From assembly GCA_947063875.1 (NCBI GenBank), contig CAMSTY010000017.1, positions 1-57,266 on the forward strand: 57,266 nt of DNA, in the 5' to 3' direction. Below are positions 36,331-45,580 of the stretch, piece after piece. How positions within the stretch are numbered: position 1 is the first letter of the stretch; every line of letters starts with the position of its first letter. Below the pieces are notes generated by a model, which saw only the letters and a program-made list of their open reading frames with translations, was not told where the DNA came from and made no database searches. This DNA is from an uncultured bacterium. GTDB lineage: Bacteria; Bacillota; Clostridia; Lachnospirales; Lachnospiraceae. The translations under genes were made by a program, and so were the position numbers.

Positions 36331-38303
36331 ATGCCAAAGAAGTATGAAAATTTAAACAAGCCGTTGAAAATCGGAAGCGTCACCATCAAAAACCGCTATA
36401 TTGTAGCGCCCATGGACACGGCTCCAAGCTTTCTGGGGCCAGATGGAGAATTTACGGAAAACGGGATTGAGTATTTCGTCCGCAGGGCACAAGGTGGCTT
36501 CGGCCTGATTTATTCCGGCGGACAGCAGATCGATGATGTGGTAGATAAAAATCCCAAGACGATTCTGAAAAATCCGGGAAACTACATTGCTGCCGGCCAG
36601 GAACTCAATGCCAGAATCAGTGCGTACGGCGCAAAAATGTTTCTTCAGCTTTGCTTTGGACTGGGGAGGAATCTGCCGGGACTTCATGCTCCCTCAGAAC
36701 TTCCCGTATGGCTCAATCCTCAAATGACATCTCCGGCTCTTACCAGGGAGCAGATTCAGACCAAGATTGATCTGTTTGTCCAGGTGGCCGGTGTGGCAAA
36801 GCAGGCGGGATTTGCCGGTGTGGATGTCCATGCCCTGCATTGGGGACATCTGCTAGATCAGTTTGCCATGAGTATTACCAACAAGAGAACCGATGAGTAT
36901 GGCGGGTCTTTGGAGAACCGCCTGCGGATTACCCGGGAACTGGTGGAGCGGGTGAAGGAAACCTGCGGCAAGGACTTTCCGGTGACTATCCGTCTGAGCC
37001 TCCGCCAGTTTATGAAGGACTTTGACAAGGCTTCCTTCAGCGGCGAGGAGGAAGTGGGAAGAACGCTGGAGGAGAGCATTGAGATTGCAAAGCTTTTGGA
37101 ATCCTATGGATATGATGCTCTCAGTGTTGACAGCGGAAATCTGGATGCCTACTATTATGCCTGCCCGCCTTCTTACATGGAAAGCGGATATATGATTGCT
37201 TTGGCAGAGGCTGTGAAAAAAGAGGTTTCCATTCCGATTCTGGTGGGAAGCCGCATGGATGTGCCAGACCTGGCAGAGCAGGCCATTGCAGAGGGAAAGA
37301 TGGATGGGGTGGTAATCGGAAGGCCCTCTATTGCGGACCCGGATTATGCCAATAAGGTATTAAGGGACCAGAAGGAAAAAATCCGTCCCTGTCTGGCCTG
37401 CAACCAGGGTTGTATCCACCGGTATCTGACGGTGGGAAGCGTATGCTGCGCCGTAAACCCGGAGATGGGGCGGGGCATTACTTACCGCATGAGTCCGGCG
37501 TTGGCAAAAAAGCATATCGTGATTGTGGGAGGCGGCGTGGCCGGCATGGAAGCAGCCAGAACCTGCGCTCTCCGGGGCCATCGGGTAACTCTTTTTGAGA
37601 AATCCGGCCAGCTGGGCGGCAACCTGATACCAGCCGGCAAGCATGCCTTTAAGAAAGAGGTAGGGGCGCTGAATGACTGGTATCAGACAGAATTAAAGGA
37701 ACTTCCGGTGGAAATCCGCAGGAACGAGGAGCGACCCCGGACAAGATTGGCAGTCTCGGGGCAGATGCTGTCATTCTGGCAACAGGCTCCCAGGCCGTGA
37801 TGCCAAAGCTTCCGGGAATTGACCATGAAAAGTGCATGTCCTGTACCGATGCCCTGGCAGATAAAAAGCCGGTAGGCAACCGGGTAGTGGTCGTAGGCGG
37901 CGGGCTGGTGGACTGCGAGATGGCTTTGGAATATCTCCAGGAAGGAAAGCGGGTGGCCATTGTGGAGGCGCTGGACCATATCCTTTCTGCCGGAGCTCCC
38001 ATTCCTCTCCAGAATGTACAGATGCTCAAGGATGCCTTTGAGTATTACCATGCCGACATCTGGGAAAGCTGCCGCATTACAGAAGTAAATGACCAGGGAG
38101 CCGTGATTGCAGATAAAGACGGTGCGAGAACCGTGCTGGAGGCAGATACCGTAGTGATGTCCGTAGGATTCCGCCCGCTGCCCTCCATGAAGGAGGCTTT
38201 GGAAAATCTGAATATTGACGTATACCAGATTGGAGACGGCCGTGAGGTAGGCAGCATTATGAGCGCGGTGTGGGAAGCCTATGAGGTAGCACATTCCATT
38301 TAA
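36331..38303 (+). pseudogene. Old-Yellow-Enzyme/dienoyl-CoA-reductase-like flavin oxidoreductase, frameshifted
   Basis: The first frame (start ATG 36331, GGAGGG upstream) gives an FMN-binding barrel (RYIVAPMDTAP, HWGHLLDQFAM, GRPSIADPDY), an iron-sulfur motif (CLACNQGC, CCAVNPE) and a first dinucleotide fold (IVIVGGGVAGMEAA). It then runs out of frame near 37731, where one base is missing; the third frame resumes with DKIGSLGADAVILATGSQAV and continues to 38303. In the second dinucleotide fold the expected Gly is Asp (GGGLVDCEMA), a further odd change. The intact protein of about 657 residues would reduce enoates or enoyl-CoA-like compounds. Confidence 0.8.
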
Positions 38304-38403
38304 GGAATAAACATTTCAGGCAAAAGAAGTTTAAGGAAAACGAATGTTCGGGCAAAAGAAATTGAAACCAATATAAAATAATAGGAATTTCCGGCAAAAG
38401 CCT

Positions 38404-38455
38404 GGCATGGATTCTGGTCCTGTATGTGTCTGTACGGAATCAAAATCCATGCCAA
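38404..38455. repeat. inverted repeat in the gap between convergent genes
   Basis: GGCATGGATT and AATCCATGCC-type arms flank about 30 bases, between the oxidoreductase and the minus-strand LysR gene. Three short TTC-x-GGCAAAAG-like direct repeats lie upstream (about 38315-38400). No ORF is supported in 38304-38559. Confidence 0.4.
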
Positions 38456-38559
38456 TTAATATCTTGCCGGGAAAATTCTCTGCTAACGAGAAGCCAAAAT
38501 CAAGGCGGTTGCGTGTAAATCATATATAATGCTGTGCAAACAGCAGGCTTTTTGTATAT

Positions 38560-39444
38560 CTACAGGACCTGTCCCAATGCCATGATAAACTGCAGCACCT
38601 CTTTGGAAGGCTCTTTTGCATAGATCAAGCCATAGGGCACTTTGTAATCCCAATCCACAGGGACCGTTGCCAGAAGGGGATGGACATGGCTCAAACATTC
38701 TGCCGACAGAATGAAGCCGTTCGTAGAAACAATCTGGTTAAAGGTGCCAAACTCATAATAATCCGGCGTAGTCAGATGAATCTGCGGATGCTTTTGCACC
38801 AACTCATCATACAGGTAATCACCCTGGTCATTACAGATATTCTTTTTAAGGACAAGCGATTCCCCGTGGAGATCTTCTATAGAAAGGATAGATTTTGCCG
38901 CCAGGGGGTGAGTCTGAGGAAAGGAGACGCAAGCCGGCAGATCCATAAGATGAAAGGAATTATACCGGTCGCCCCAGTAATCGTTCTGATAGGGGCAGGG
39001 AACCAAATCAACCTTTTTTCCAAGATTATCCAATACCTCACTAAAACCAGAAACCGTATCCTCAAAAGGAACCACCTCCAGCCGGATATTAGGATACTGG
39101 GCAGAAGCCTTTGCCCACTGTCCCATAAGGATATGGGCCGGATTCATCAAAGAAACCCCGATTCGGATTACCGTCTGTTTATAATTTTCCAATTCCCTGG
39201 CCTTTTTCAAGACAGAATCCGAGTGGCGAATCATCTTTTTCGTCTCCTCATAAATCAGCCTGCCGGAATCCGTCAGAACCAGTCCCTGAGTGCTGCGCTT
39301 AAAAAGGGTAAGTCCCAGATGCTCCTCCAGAAGATTAATCTGCTTGGTAACTGCAGTGGCAGAAACATACAGGCTCTCCGCAGCTTTCATAAAACTCCCG
39401 CTGTCCGCGGCCTGGATAAATGTTTTCAGATGGCGGTTATACAT
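38560..39444 (-). CDS. LysR-family transcriptional regulator
   Basis: The 294-residue protein has the LysR helix-turn-helix (MYNRHLKTFIQAADSGSFMK, AAESLYVSATAVTKQINLLE) and a two-subdomain effector region. The ATG at 39444 is preferred because GGAGAGG precedes it with six bases of spacing; a longer frame starts at 39531. It is divergent from the flavodoxin operon, and the shared 275-base gap contains the palindrome and promoter of element B, so it probably controls both itself and the flavodoxin genes. Confidence 0.9.
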   Translation of the reverse strand: MYNRHLKTFIQAADSGSFMKAAESLYVSATAVTKQINLLEEHLGLTLFKRSTQGLVLTDSGRLIYEETKKMIRHSDSVLKKARELENYKQTVIRIGVSLMNPAHILMGQWAKASAQYPNIRLEVVPFEDTVSGFSEVLDNLGKKVDLVPCPYQNDYWGDRYNSFHLMDLPACVSFPQTHPLAAKSILSIEDLHGESLVLKKNICNDQGDYLYDELVQKHPQIHLTTPDYYEFGTFNQIVSTNGFILSAECLSHVHPLLATVPVDWDYKVPYGLIYAKEPSKEVLQFIMALGQVL

Positions 39445-39479
39445 GATCCTCTCCATTTCCGATTCTTGCCGGTTATCCG

Positions 39480-39549
39480 GTTCAAACCTTTTGGTTTGGA
39501 CTATTATAACTTTTTTCTCGTTCCCTGGCAAGGGAATTTAAGATAAAAT
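39480..39549 (+). promoter_or_regulatory. promoter with upstream palindrome (element B)
   Basis: CAAACC-TTTT-GGTTTG at 39483-39498, TTCCCT at 39521-39526 and TAAAAT at 39544-39549 (17-base spacer) lie between the divergent LysR and flavodoxin genes. Bases shared with element A include the palindrome, ACTTTTTT and GTTCCCT, in the same register. Confidence 0.65.
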
Positions 39550-39719
39550 AAAAACAACAAGAGTTTCCAAAAGGTACGCCGCGAAAAAAGGGGAGGAGAG
39601 CTGCCGGTCCCTGCTTCTTCCTCAACACCCCCACCGGGCTGCGTACCCTCCGAGACCCCAAAAAATATCGATACACTTCCCAAAACCCATCCGAACCGTA
39701 TCCAAACAGGGAGGCGACT

Positions 39720-40271
39720 ATGAGCAATAAGACATTGATTGCATACTATTCCCGCAGCGGGGAGAACTACATGAACGGCAGCGTAACCTGGCTGCCTGTA
39801 GGGAATACGAAACTGGCAGCAGAGATTTTGAAAGAGATTCTCGGTGCGGACATATTCCAGATCCGGCCAGTCAGGGAATATTCGGAAAACTATTATAAAT
39901 GCATTGACGAGGCCAAACAGGACCTGTACAGAAACAGAAGACCAGAGATAGTAAAAGGACCAAGGCGGCCAGAGGATTACAGCACCATTTATCTGGGATA
40001 TCCCAATTACTGGGGGACCATCCCCATGCCGGTGGCCACCTTTCTGGAAACTTATGATTTGGCAGGAAAGGTGATCAAACCCTTCTGTACCCATGAAGGC
40101 AGCGGGATGGGGCGCAGCGAAGCAGATATCCGGAAGCTGTGCCCGGATTCCATCGTGATGCCGGGACTGGCACTTAGGGGCGGCAGCGCGCCCCGGGAAA
40201 TATCCGCAATCCAGGACTGGGTGGAGGAAGCCATATCAGAATTTGCCGGACAAAAAGCAGCGGCTATTTAA
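39720..40271 (+). CDS. cytosolic flavodoxin
   Basis: The 183-residue protein has no signal peptide. The flavodoxin fold starts with TLIAYYSRSGENYMNGSVTW, where the usual compact phosphate loop is extended by an insertion before GNTKLAAEIL, followed by YLGYPNYWGTIPMP (second FMN loop) and FCTHEGSGMGRSE. It should carry electrons as a low-potential flavin donor in the cytosol. AGGGAGG precedes the ATG with five bases of spacing. It is the first gene after element B and is followed by a flavodoxin lipoprotein, a DUF4405 protein and a LysR gene. Confidence 0.88.
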   Translation: MSNKTLIAYYSRSGENYMNGSVTWLPVGNTKLAAEILKEILGADIFQIRPVREYSENYYKCIDEAKQDLYRNRRPEIVKGPRRPEDYSTIYLGYPNYWGTIPMPVATFLETYDLAGKVIKPFCTHEGSGMGRSEADIRKLCPDSIVMPGLALRGGSAPREISAIQDWVEEAISEFAGQKAAAI

Positions 40272-40306
40272 GCGGTCCGGATTGAGAACAGAGAAAAGGA
40301 GACAGC

Positions 40307-41077
40307 ATGAAAAGACAAAACAAAAAATCCGGAAGAAGCTGGGGCCGGCGGCTATTCGCTGGTATGCTGGGGTTAGCATTGCTGACAGGATGCAGTGGCG
40401 GTAATGCCGGGAATGCCGGAGCCACGCTCTCTGCCGTCCCGCAGGAGGCAGACAGAGAAGTCCCGGGCCAGGAGGACAATGGGGCAAAACAGAAAGAGGG
40501 AACGAACCTGGCGGAAGGGAAGGCTGCCTCTGATGGCAGTAACGTTTTGATTGTATATTTTGCAGTAGCAGAAAACAGTGACGTGGATGCGGTATCTTCG
40601 GCCAGCATGGTTATGACAGACGGGGAAGCAAAGGGCAGGATGCGTCATCTGGCAGACTTGATCCAGACCAGGACAGGAGGAACCTTATTTTCTATCGAGA
40701 CCGACATCGACTATCCTGGCGACGGCAAGGCCCTGATTGATTACGCGGCAGAGGAGCAGGACAGAAATGACCGTCCGGAGATAATCAGCCATATTGAGAA
40801 TTGGGATTCCTATGATACCATTTTTGTGGGTTATCCTACCTGGTGGTATGACCTGCCCCAGGTCATGTACAGCTTTTTCGATGCGTATGATTTTTCGGGA
40901 AAGACCATCATTCCTTTTAATTCCCATAATGGAAGCTGGTTTTCCGGGACAATCCAGACCATAGAAGAACTGGAGCCGGGGGCGGAGGTGATTACGGATG
41001 GCCTTACCATCCATGAGCGGGATGTGGCAGACGCTGAGGCAGAGGTGGCTTCCTGGCTGGAAAAGCTGGGTTTTTGA
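40307..41077 (+). CDS. flavodoxin-domain lipoprotein
   Basis: The 256-residue product has a lipobox (LLTGC, Cys29), a charged linker to about residue 78 and a flavodoxin fold. The phosphate loop is lengthened and lacks the T-x-T-G motif (YFAVAENSDVDAVSSASMV), as in the products at 55370 and 56329. The second loop is intact (VGYPTWWYDLP) and followed by PFNSHNGSWFSGTIQTIEEL. It should be tethered outside the membrane. It sits 35 bases after the cytosolic flavodoxin gene. Confidence 0.88.
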   Translation: MKRQNKKSGRSWGRRLFAGMLGLALLTGCSGGNAGNAGATLSAVPQEADREVPGQEDNGAKQKEGTNLAEGKAASDGSNVLIVYFAVAENSDVDAVSSASMVMTDGEAKGRMRHLADLIQTRTGGTLFSIETDIDYPGDGKALIDYAAEEQDRNDRPEIISHIENWDSYDTIFVGYPTWWYDLPQVMYSFFDAYDFSGKTIIPFNSHNGSWFSGTIQTIEELEPGAEVITDGLTIHERDVADAEAEVASWLEKLGF

Positions 41078-41162
41078 TACGCTTGTGCCTGAGGATGATG
41101 TTTTCTCTGCAGAGGGCAAAGCACGGAAAGAATAGGTTTGGACGGACAGGGAGGAAAGCAGA

Positions 41163-41816
41163 TTGAAAAAAATACCATGGAAAATGATTGTTGATATTCT
41201 GATGCTGGCATTACTGCTCCTTCAGATGGCTTATGTATTGACCGGGCAACGCCTTCATGAGTGGACCGGGACCATAATGGCAGTCCTGATTATCTTCCAT
41301 AATATCCTGAACCGGAAATGGTACAAAGCATTGGGTAAAGGAAGCTACAGGCCCAGACGCATAATGGGAACTATTCTCAATTTCCTTTCTCTTGCTCTGA
41401 TTTTGGCTCTTTTTGTCAGCGGCGTGGCAATGTCCCGGTATGTATATGATTTTTTGCCGATTCACGGGGGGAGGGCTCTTGCCAGAAAGGTGCATATTGT
41501 CTGCGCTTATTGGGGATTTTTCCTGATGTCCGCCCACTTTGGGATGCACTGGGAGGGAATCTGGGGAAAAATGAAAAAGGCCTGTCCGGTTTGGGTGGCT
41601 GTGGGAAAGCAGAAACTGTTACTGTCGGTTATCAGTACAGTCGTGTCTGTATATGGACTGTGGGCGGTTTACCGGCATGAGATCCTGGGGTTTCTGTTTA
41701 TGAAAAATGAATTTGCGATTTTTGACCCGAATCAGTCCATATTTTTGTTCCTTTTGGATTATGCGGCGATTCTGATTCTGGTGGTAAATCTGGTAAGGAG
41801 GCGTGAGCATGTATAA
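41163..41816 (+). CDS. DUF4405-family membrane protein with possible heme-binding histidines
   Basis: The 217-residue protein has about five membrane helices. Histidines at 32 (RLHEWTG), 46 (FHNILNRKWY), 111 (KVHIVCAYW), 125 and 129 (SAHFGMHW) are placed at helix ends like the heme ligands of cytochrome b-type electron carriers, and the family is DUF4405 as I recall it. The start is a TTG at 41163 with GGGAGG eight bases upstream; no better ATG precedes it. It overlaps the LysR start by eight bases. It is the only candidate for moving electrons across the membrane in this island, which is inference. Confidence 0.8.
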   Translation: MKKIPWKMIVDILMLALLLLQMAYVLTGQRLHEWTGTIMAVLIIFHNILNRKWYKALGKGSYRPRRIMGTILNFLSLALILALFVSGVAMSRYVYDFLPIHGGRALARKVHIVCAYWGFFLMSAHFGMHWEGIWGKMKKACPVWVAVGKQKLLLSVISTVVSVYGLWAVYRHEILGFLFMKNEFAIFDPNQSIFLFLLDYAAILILVVNLVRRREHV

Positions 41817-42702
41817 TCCACAGCTTGAAACATTCATCCATGTGGTTGAGGCAGGAAGCTTTAACAAGGCGGCAGAGGAGCATTTTATCACGCCTCCGGC
41901 GGTGATCAAGCAGGTAAATCTACTGGAAAGGAACCTGGGAGTGCCTCTTTTTATCCGGACTCACCGGGGGTTGATTCTGACAGAAGCAGGAAAATCCCTT
42001 TACAAGGACGCGAAATATATTATCCGGTACTGTAAGGAAGCCAGGGAGCGAGCCAGACGGGCCGGGGAGGAGGGAAACAATGTGATTCGGATCGGAACTT
42101 CCCCCATGACCCCGGGACAGTTTCTGGTGGATCTTCTGCCGGAGATCCGAAAGTACTGTGAGGATGTGAAATTTCAGTTTGTAACCTTTGAAAACAATCC
42201 GGAAAACGCAAGGGAGATCTTAAAGAAGCTGGGAGAGAATATCGATCTGGTGGCAGGAGTGTTCGATGCGGAGTTCCTGGAAGAGCGGGAATGCTCTGCC
42301 CTGGAGATGTCCTTAGAACCGATTCGATGTGCCGTGTCGATTGACCATCCCCTGGCGGCAAAGGAGAAGCTGACCGTGGAGGATTTGTATGGGGAGAACC
42401 TGCTGCTGATCCGCCGTGGCTGGAACAGTTTTGTGGATATCCTGCGGGATGACATCTGGCAGAACCACCCGGAAATTCATGTGAAGGAATTTGATTTTTA
42501 CAGCGTGTCCGTATTCAACCAGTGTGAAAACGGAAAGGATATTCTGATGACTATTGACAACTGGAAGAATGTCCATCCCCTTTTAAAGGTTCTTCCGGTG
42601 GAATGGAACCATAAGATTCCCTTTGGACTTTTGCATTCACCGGAGCCATCTCCGCTGGTGGAGAAATTTTTAAAGGCAGTGCAGAAAGCGATGAAGAAAT
42701 AG
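41809..42702 (+). CDS. LysR-family transcriptional regulator
   Basis: The 297-residue protein has the LysR N-terminal helix-turn-helix (MYNPQLETFIHVVEAGSFNK, AAEEHFITPPAVIKQVNLLE) and an effector domain. AAGGAGG is seven bases before ATG 41809, so the GTG at 41803 is not needed. Its head overlaps the DUF4405 gene end, so it is co-transcribed with the flavodoxins and may feed back on the operon or on other redox genes nearby. Confidence 0.92.
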   Translation: MYNPQLETFIHVVEAGSFNKAAEEHFITPPAVIKQVNLLERNLGVPLFIRTHRGLILTEAGKSLYKDAKYIIRYCKEARERARRAGEEGNNVIRIGTSPMTPGQFLVDLLPEIRKYCEDVKFQFVTFENNPENAREILKKLGENIDLVAGVFDAEFLEERECSALEMSLEPIRCAVSIDHPLAAKEKLTVEDLYGENLLLIRRGWNSFVDILRDDIWQNHPEIHVKEFDFYSVSVFNQCENGKDILMTIDNWKNVHPLLKVLPVEWNHKIPFGLLHSPEPSPLVEKFLKAVQKAMKK

Positions 42703-42855
42703 ACAATAGTCATTTGGCGAATCAGTCTTGCTTATGGCGATTTTGATGTCATCTATGCCTCTTGCTACGGCTTGCTCATTTCTTTTTTTACTGCAAAAAT
42801 TATTATACAGATATTTCCTGCCATTTTCAGCATGATTAATCAGAATTCGGGCGTG

Positions 42856-43180
42856 GAAGTGAAGAACGTGCTGGAACAACTCTATAACGGTGAAATCTTC
42901 CCGGCGGAACAGTGTGCCTCAAGAAGTGAGGAATACCGGAAAATCCACCAAGGAAACTATAACCACTAGGATGATTTGATTGAGTTTTCAAACACGCTCA
43001 AATCCCTTGACAAGCGGTTTATTGAAATCATGGATGAGCAGCCAGATGTAATCCTGTATGAGTCTCGGGAATTTTTATTGATGGTTTTAAGCTGGGGCAA
43101 AGGTTATGGCAGAAGTTTTCAGATGTGAGTAAGAGGACAGGAAAAGGCAGACGCTTTGACGGGGCGACTGCCTTTTTTTG
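42856..43180 (+). pseudogene. decayed DUF6809-like small protein gene
   Basis: The frame from GTG 42856 reads VEVKNVLEQLYNGEIFPAEQ and RSEEYRKIHQGNYNH, which I recall as the DUF6809 pattern. It meets TAG at 42967-42969, continues as LDKRFIEIMDEQPDVILYES, then shifts frame so that FIDGFKLGQRLWQKFSDV lies in another register. A nonsense codon and a frameshift make it dead. Confidence 0.65.
43144..43179 (+). terminator. intrinsic terminator
   Basis: AAGGCAG pairs with CTGCCTT around a 17-base loop and a run of seven T residues follows. It lies between the dead DUF6809-like gene and the convergent GNAT gene. Confidence 0.8.
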
Positions 43181-43203
43181 ATTGCTGATAAACTGGAAAT
43201 TAT

Positions 43204-43737
43204 TTAAGTGTTATCATTTAGTTTAGTATATACATAGGTATCTTTCCAAATTGGTTTTTCAGTTTCATCTTTCCAGAAATACACATTTTTTCTAAAACAT
43301 GCCTCACGCTGAAATCCTAATGCTTCAAGTAATTTCCACGAACTTGTATTATTGGGGTCACACTCTGCATATATCCTATGTACGCCATTGGAAAAAGCTC
43401 GCTCGATTAACGCTTTACAACTTTCCGCAGCATAACCATATCCCCAATAATTTCGGTTAAATACATATCCGATTTCCAGTGCTTCAAAGTCACGCTTACC
43501 CATATATACATTTCCAATCATTTTATGGGAATTTTTTAATTCAACAGCAATCATTTCATCTGTACTAATGCGCCATTCAAGACTTTTTTGTGTTTCATCG
43601 AAGGTTTGCGGTTTATATGGTTCGTATCTCACAACCTCCTTATCAGATAAATATTCAAATAAGTCCTGAACATCTTCTTTTTTATATCTTCTTAAAATTA
43701 GCCTTTCCGTTTCAGCTATAAATATTTTGCTCTCCAT
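43204..43737 (-). CDS. GNAT-family N-acetyltransferase (RimJ/RimL type)
   Basis: The 177-residue cytosolic protein has the acetyltransf_3 pattern: ETERLILRRYKKEDVQDLFE at the start, GYVFNRNYWGYGYAAESCKA as the acetyl-CoA loop, and NTSSWKLLEALGFQRE near the end. It transfers acetyl to an N-terminus or small amine; the target is unknown. The sequence is more AT-rich than its neighbours, which may indicate recent acquisition. It follows the 32-codon ORF at 43868 by about 33 bases. Confidence 0.9.
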   Translation of the reverse strand: MESKIFIAETERLILRRYKKEDVQDLFEYLSDKEVVRYEPYKPQTFDETQKSLEWRISTDEMIAVELKNSHKMIGNVYMGKRDFEALEIGYVFNRNYWGYGYAAESCKALIERAFSNGVHRIYAECDPNNTSSWKLLEALGFQREACFRKNVYFWKDETEKPIWKDTYVYTKLNDNT

Positions 43738-43769
43738 GTCACATGCTCCATAAACTAATAATCTTTGAC

Positions 43770-43868
43770 TTATTTCTGTTTTACAAACTTATCAATAACC
43801 TTGTCTGCCCAGAAATTGATGAAGAAATCAGCAATCTCTGCAAACACATTCAAAATGAAATCCACCAT
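43770..43868 (-). CDS. 32-residue amphipathic peptide
   Basis: The ORF starts at ATG 43868 and reads MVDFILNVFAEIADFFINFW, then ADKVIDKFVKQK and TAA. It is hydrophobic with a regular acidic spacing and a basic tail, which suggests a membrane-associated helix. A GGGA-type ribosome site is eight to eleven bases upstream. A good promoter (43915-43943) lies 47 bases ahead, and the GNAT gene follows, so the pair is probably an operon. I do not recognise the family with certainty. Confidence 0.55.
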   Translation of the reverse strand: MVDFILNVFAEIADFFINFWADKVIDKFVKQK

Positions 43869-43914
43869 TTAATTTTCCCTTAATTAACAATTGGTTGCTT
43901 TAATATCCCGATTT

Positions 43915-43943
43915 ATTCTAACATACAACCCTGATTTTCTCAA
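43915..43943 (-). promoter_or_regulatory. sigma-A-like promoter for the small ORF and GNAT gene
   Basis: On the minus strand, TTGAGA (43938-43943) and TAGAAT (43915-43920) are separated by exactly 17 bases, directly upstream of the ORF at 43868. Confidence 0.6.
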
Positions 43944-44144
43944 TAGAAATTGAACCCACTGCTTGACAAGATGGTAAAGAAGACATTGTATCTGACGAGC
44001 ACATTCTCTTCATAGACTAGAAGGGCAAAACGGACATCATACCAGTGAATCTGACGCTTGCCTGGGATTGGGGCAAAGTATGGCAAGACCGGAGTCCGGG
44101 TAAGGTCCTGCCGGTATTTACCCCGGCGTATATACAGAGTAACC

Positions 44145-44172
44145 GAAAGAGACTTCCGCGGAGGCCTCTTTC
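44145..44172 (+). terminator. hairpin in the alcohol dehydrogenase leader
   Basis: GAAAGAG pairs with CTCTTTC around a GC-rich loop and CCTTTAT follows. The region 43944-44323 has no gene I can support; this hairpin may be an attenuator or a terminator of an upstream transcript. Confidence 0.35.
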
Positions 44173-44323
44173 CCTTTATACTGAAAATATGGGAAAATGC
44201 CTGGTGCAGTATTACAGCATCAGCCTGTAGGATTGCAGTACAGGAAAATGCGCCAGTGATGGGAACGGCACGGGAACGGCCGTCCGGGCGGCAGAAGGAA
44301 AAGTATATTTGGAGGAGATGGGA

Positions 44324-45493
44324 ATGAAGAACTTTATTTTCGAGAACGGGACAAAGGTGCTGTTTGGGACGGGTTGTGTCCGGGAATACTTGGCCTGCCT
44401 GATGAAGGGATACGGAGACACGGTGATGGTGGCCTATGGAGGCGGCTCCATCAGGAAAAACGGAATTTATGATGAGGTGACGCAGCTTCTTGAAAATACA
44501 GGGAAGCAGGTAGTGGAATTTCCCGGTATCATGGCCAATCCCACCTATGAAAAGGTGCTGGAAGGCGCAAAGGTGGCAAAAGAGAACCAGGTGGATGTGA
44601 TTCTGGCAATTGGGGGCGGTTCTGTCATGGATTGCTGCAAGGCGGTGTCCATGGCGGCGGTGTCCAAGGGAGATATCTGGGAAAACTACTGGGCAAGGCC
44701 CGGCGTAGTGACCTTTAACCCTCTTCCCCTGGGAGTGATTGTGACAACGGCCGGGACGGGAAGCGAATGCAACGGAGGGGCAGTGATCACCAATGAGAAG
44801 CTGAAGGTAAAGACGGGGCGGGACTATCCCCAGTGCAACCCCAAATTTGCATTGATGGACCCCACATATACCTACAGCGTCCCCGCAAGGCAGATGATAT
44901 CCGGCGGGTTTGATATCCTGTCTCACATCATGGAGACCTATTTCAGCGGGCCAGACGAGGACAATGTGTCGGATGATATTTCCGAGGCTCTCATGAAAAG
45001 CGTGATCCGCAATCTCAGAGCCGCGATTCAAAACCCAGAGGATTATACGGCAAGAAGCAACCTGATGTGGGCATCCACTATGGCAGAAAACAGGCTGATA
45101 AAGCTGGGAAAGCAAGGGGATTTTGAATGTCACCAGATGGAACACCAGCTGGGGGCCTATACAGACTGCAATCATGGCTGCGGGCTTGCGGTTCTTCATC
45201 CGGTTTACTACCGCCATATTTATCCCTACGGAGTGTCCAAATTTGCCCATTTTGCGGAACGTGTGTGGGATATTTCCCCGGAAGGCAGGACAGAGGAGGA
45301 ACTGGCAGCGGCAGGAGTGGATGCACTGGCAGACTTTATCCGGGAAATCGGCCTGCCGACCACGTTGACGGAACTGGGCATTACAGACAGGCAGACCCTG
45401 AAAGAGATTGCCGATACCTGCAATCTGTCAACAGGAAGCTATAAGAAAATGACTCATGAGGAGATTTTTGGGATTTTCCAGGAATGCCTGTAA
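44324..45493 (+). CDS. iron-containing alcohol dehydrogenase (second copy)
   Basis: The 389-residue protein closely resembles the enzyme at 28594: GGGSVMDCCK, metal ligands in FDILSHIMETYF and HQMEHQLGAYTDCNHGCGLA, and the same C-terminal pattern. The ATG at 44324 is preferred because GGAGGA is seven bases upstream; a TTG at 44309 is in frame. It is followed by a flavodoxin-like lipoprotein, the same order as at 28594-30514. Confidence 0.92.
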   Translation: MKNFIFENGTKVLFGTGCVREYLACLMKGYGDTVMVAYGGGSIRKNGIYDEVTQLLENTGKQVVEFPGIMANPTYEKVLEGAKVAKENQVDVILAIGGGSVMDCCKAVSMAAVSKGDIWENYWARPGVVTFNPLPLGVIVTTAGTGSECNGGAVITNEKLKVKTGRDYPQCNPKFALMDPTYTYSVPARQMISGGFDILSHIMETYFSGPDEDNVSDDISEALMKSVIRNLRAAIQNPEDYTARSNLMWASTMAENRLIKLGKQGDFECHQMEHQLGAYTDCNHGCGLAVLHPVYYRHIYPYGVSKFAHFAERVWDISPEGRTEEELAAAGVDALADFIREIGLPTTLTELGITDRQTLKEIADTCNLSTGSYKKMTHEEIFGIFQECL

Positions 45494-45580
45494 GGAAAAC
45501 GAGAAAAGATGTAAAAATCGGGAAACGGGACTGGCTCAATGTCAGTTCTCGGGAAAAACAAAAAACAACTGGAGAATATT

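Noticed and set aside
42670-42879. Minus-strand ORF next to the second LysR gene
   Set aside because: It overlaps the LysR 3' end and has no start signal; part looks protein-like but I cannot assign it.
43940-45250. Long minus-strand open frame across the alcohol dehydrogenase gene
   Set aside because: It is a shadow of the alcohol dehydrogenase gene, with no ribosome site and no family pattern.
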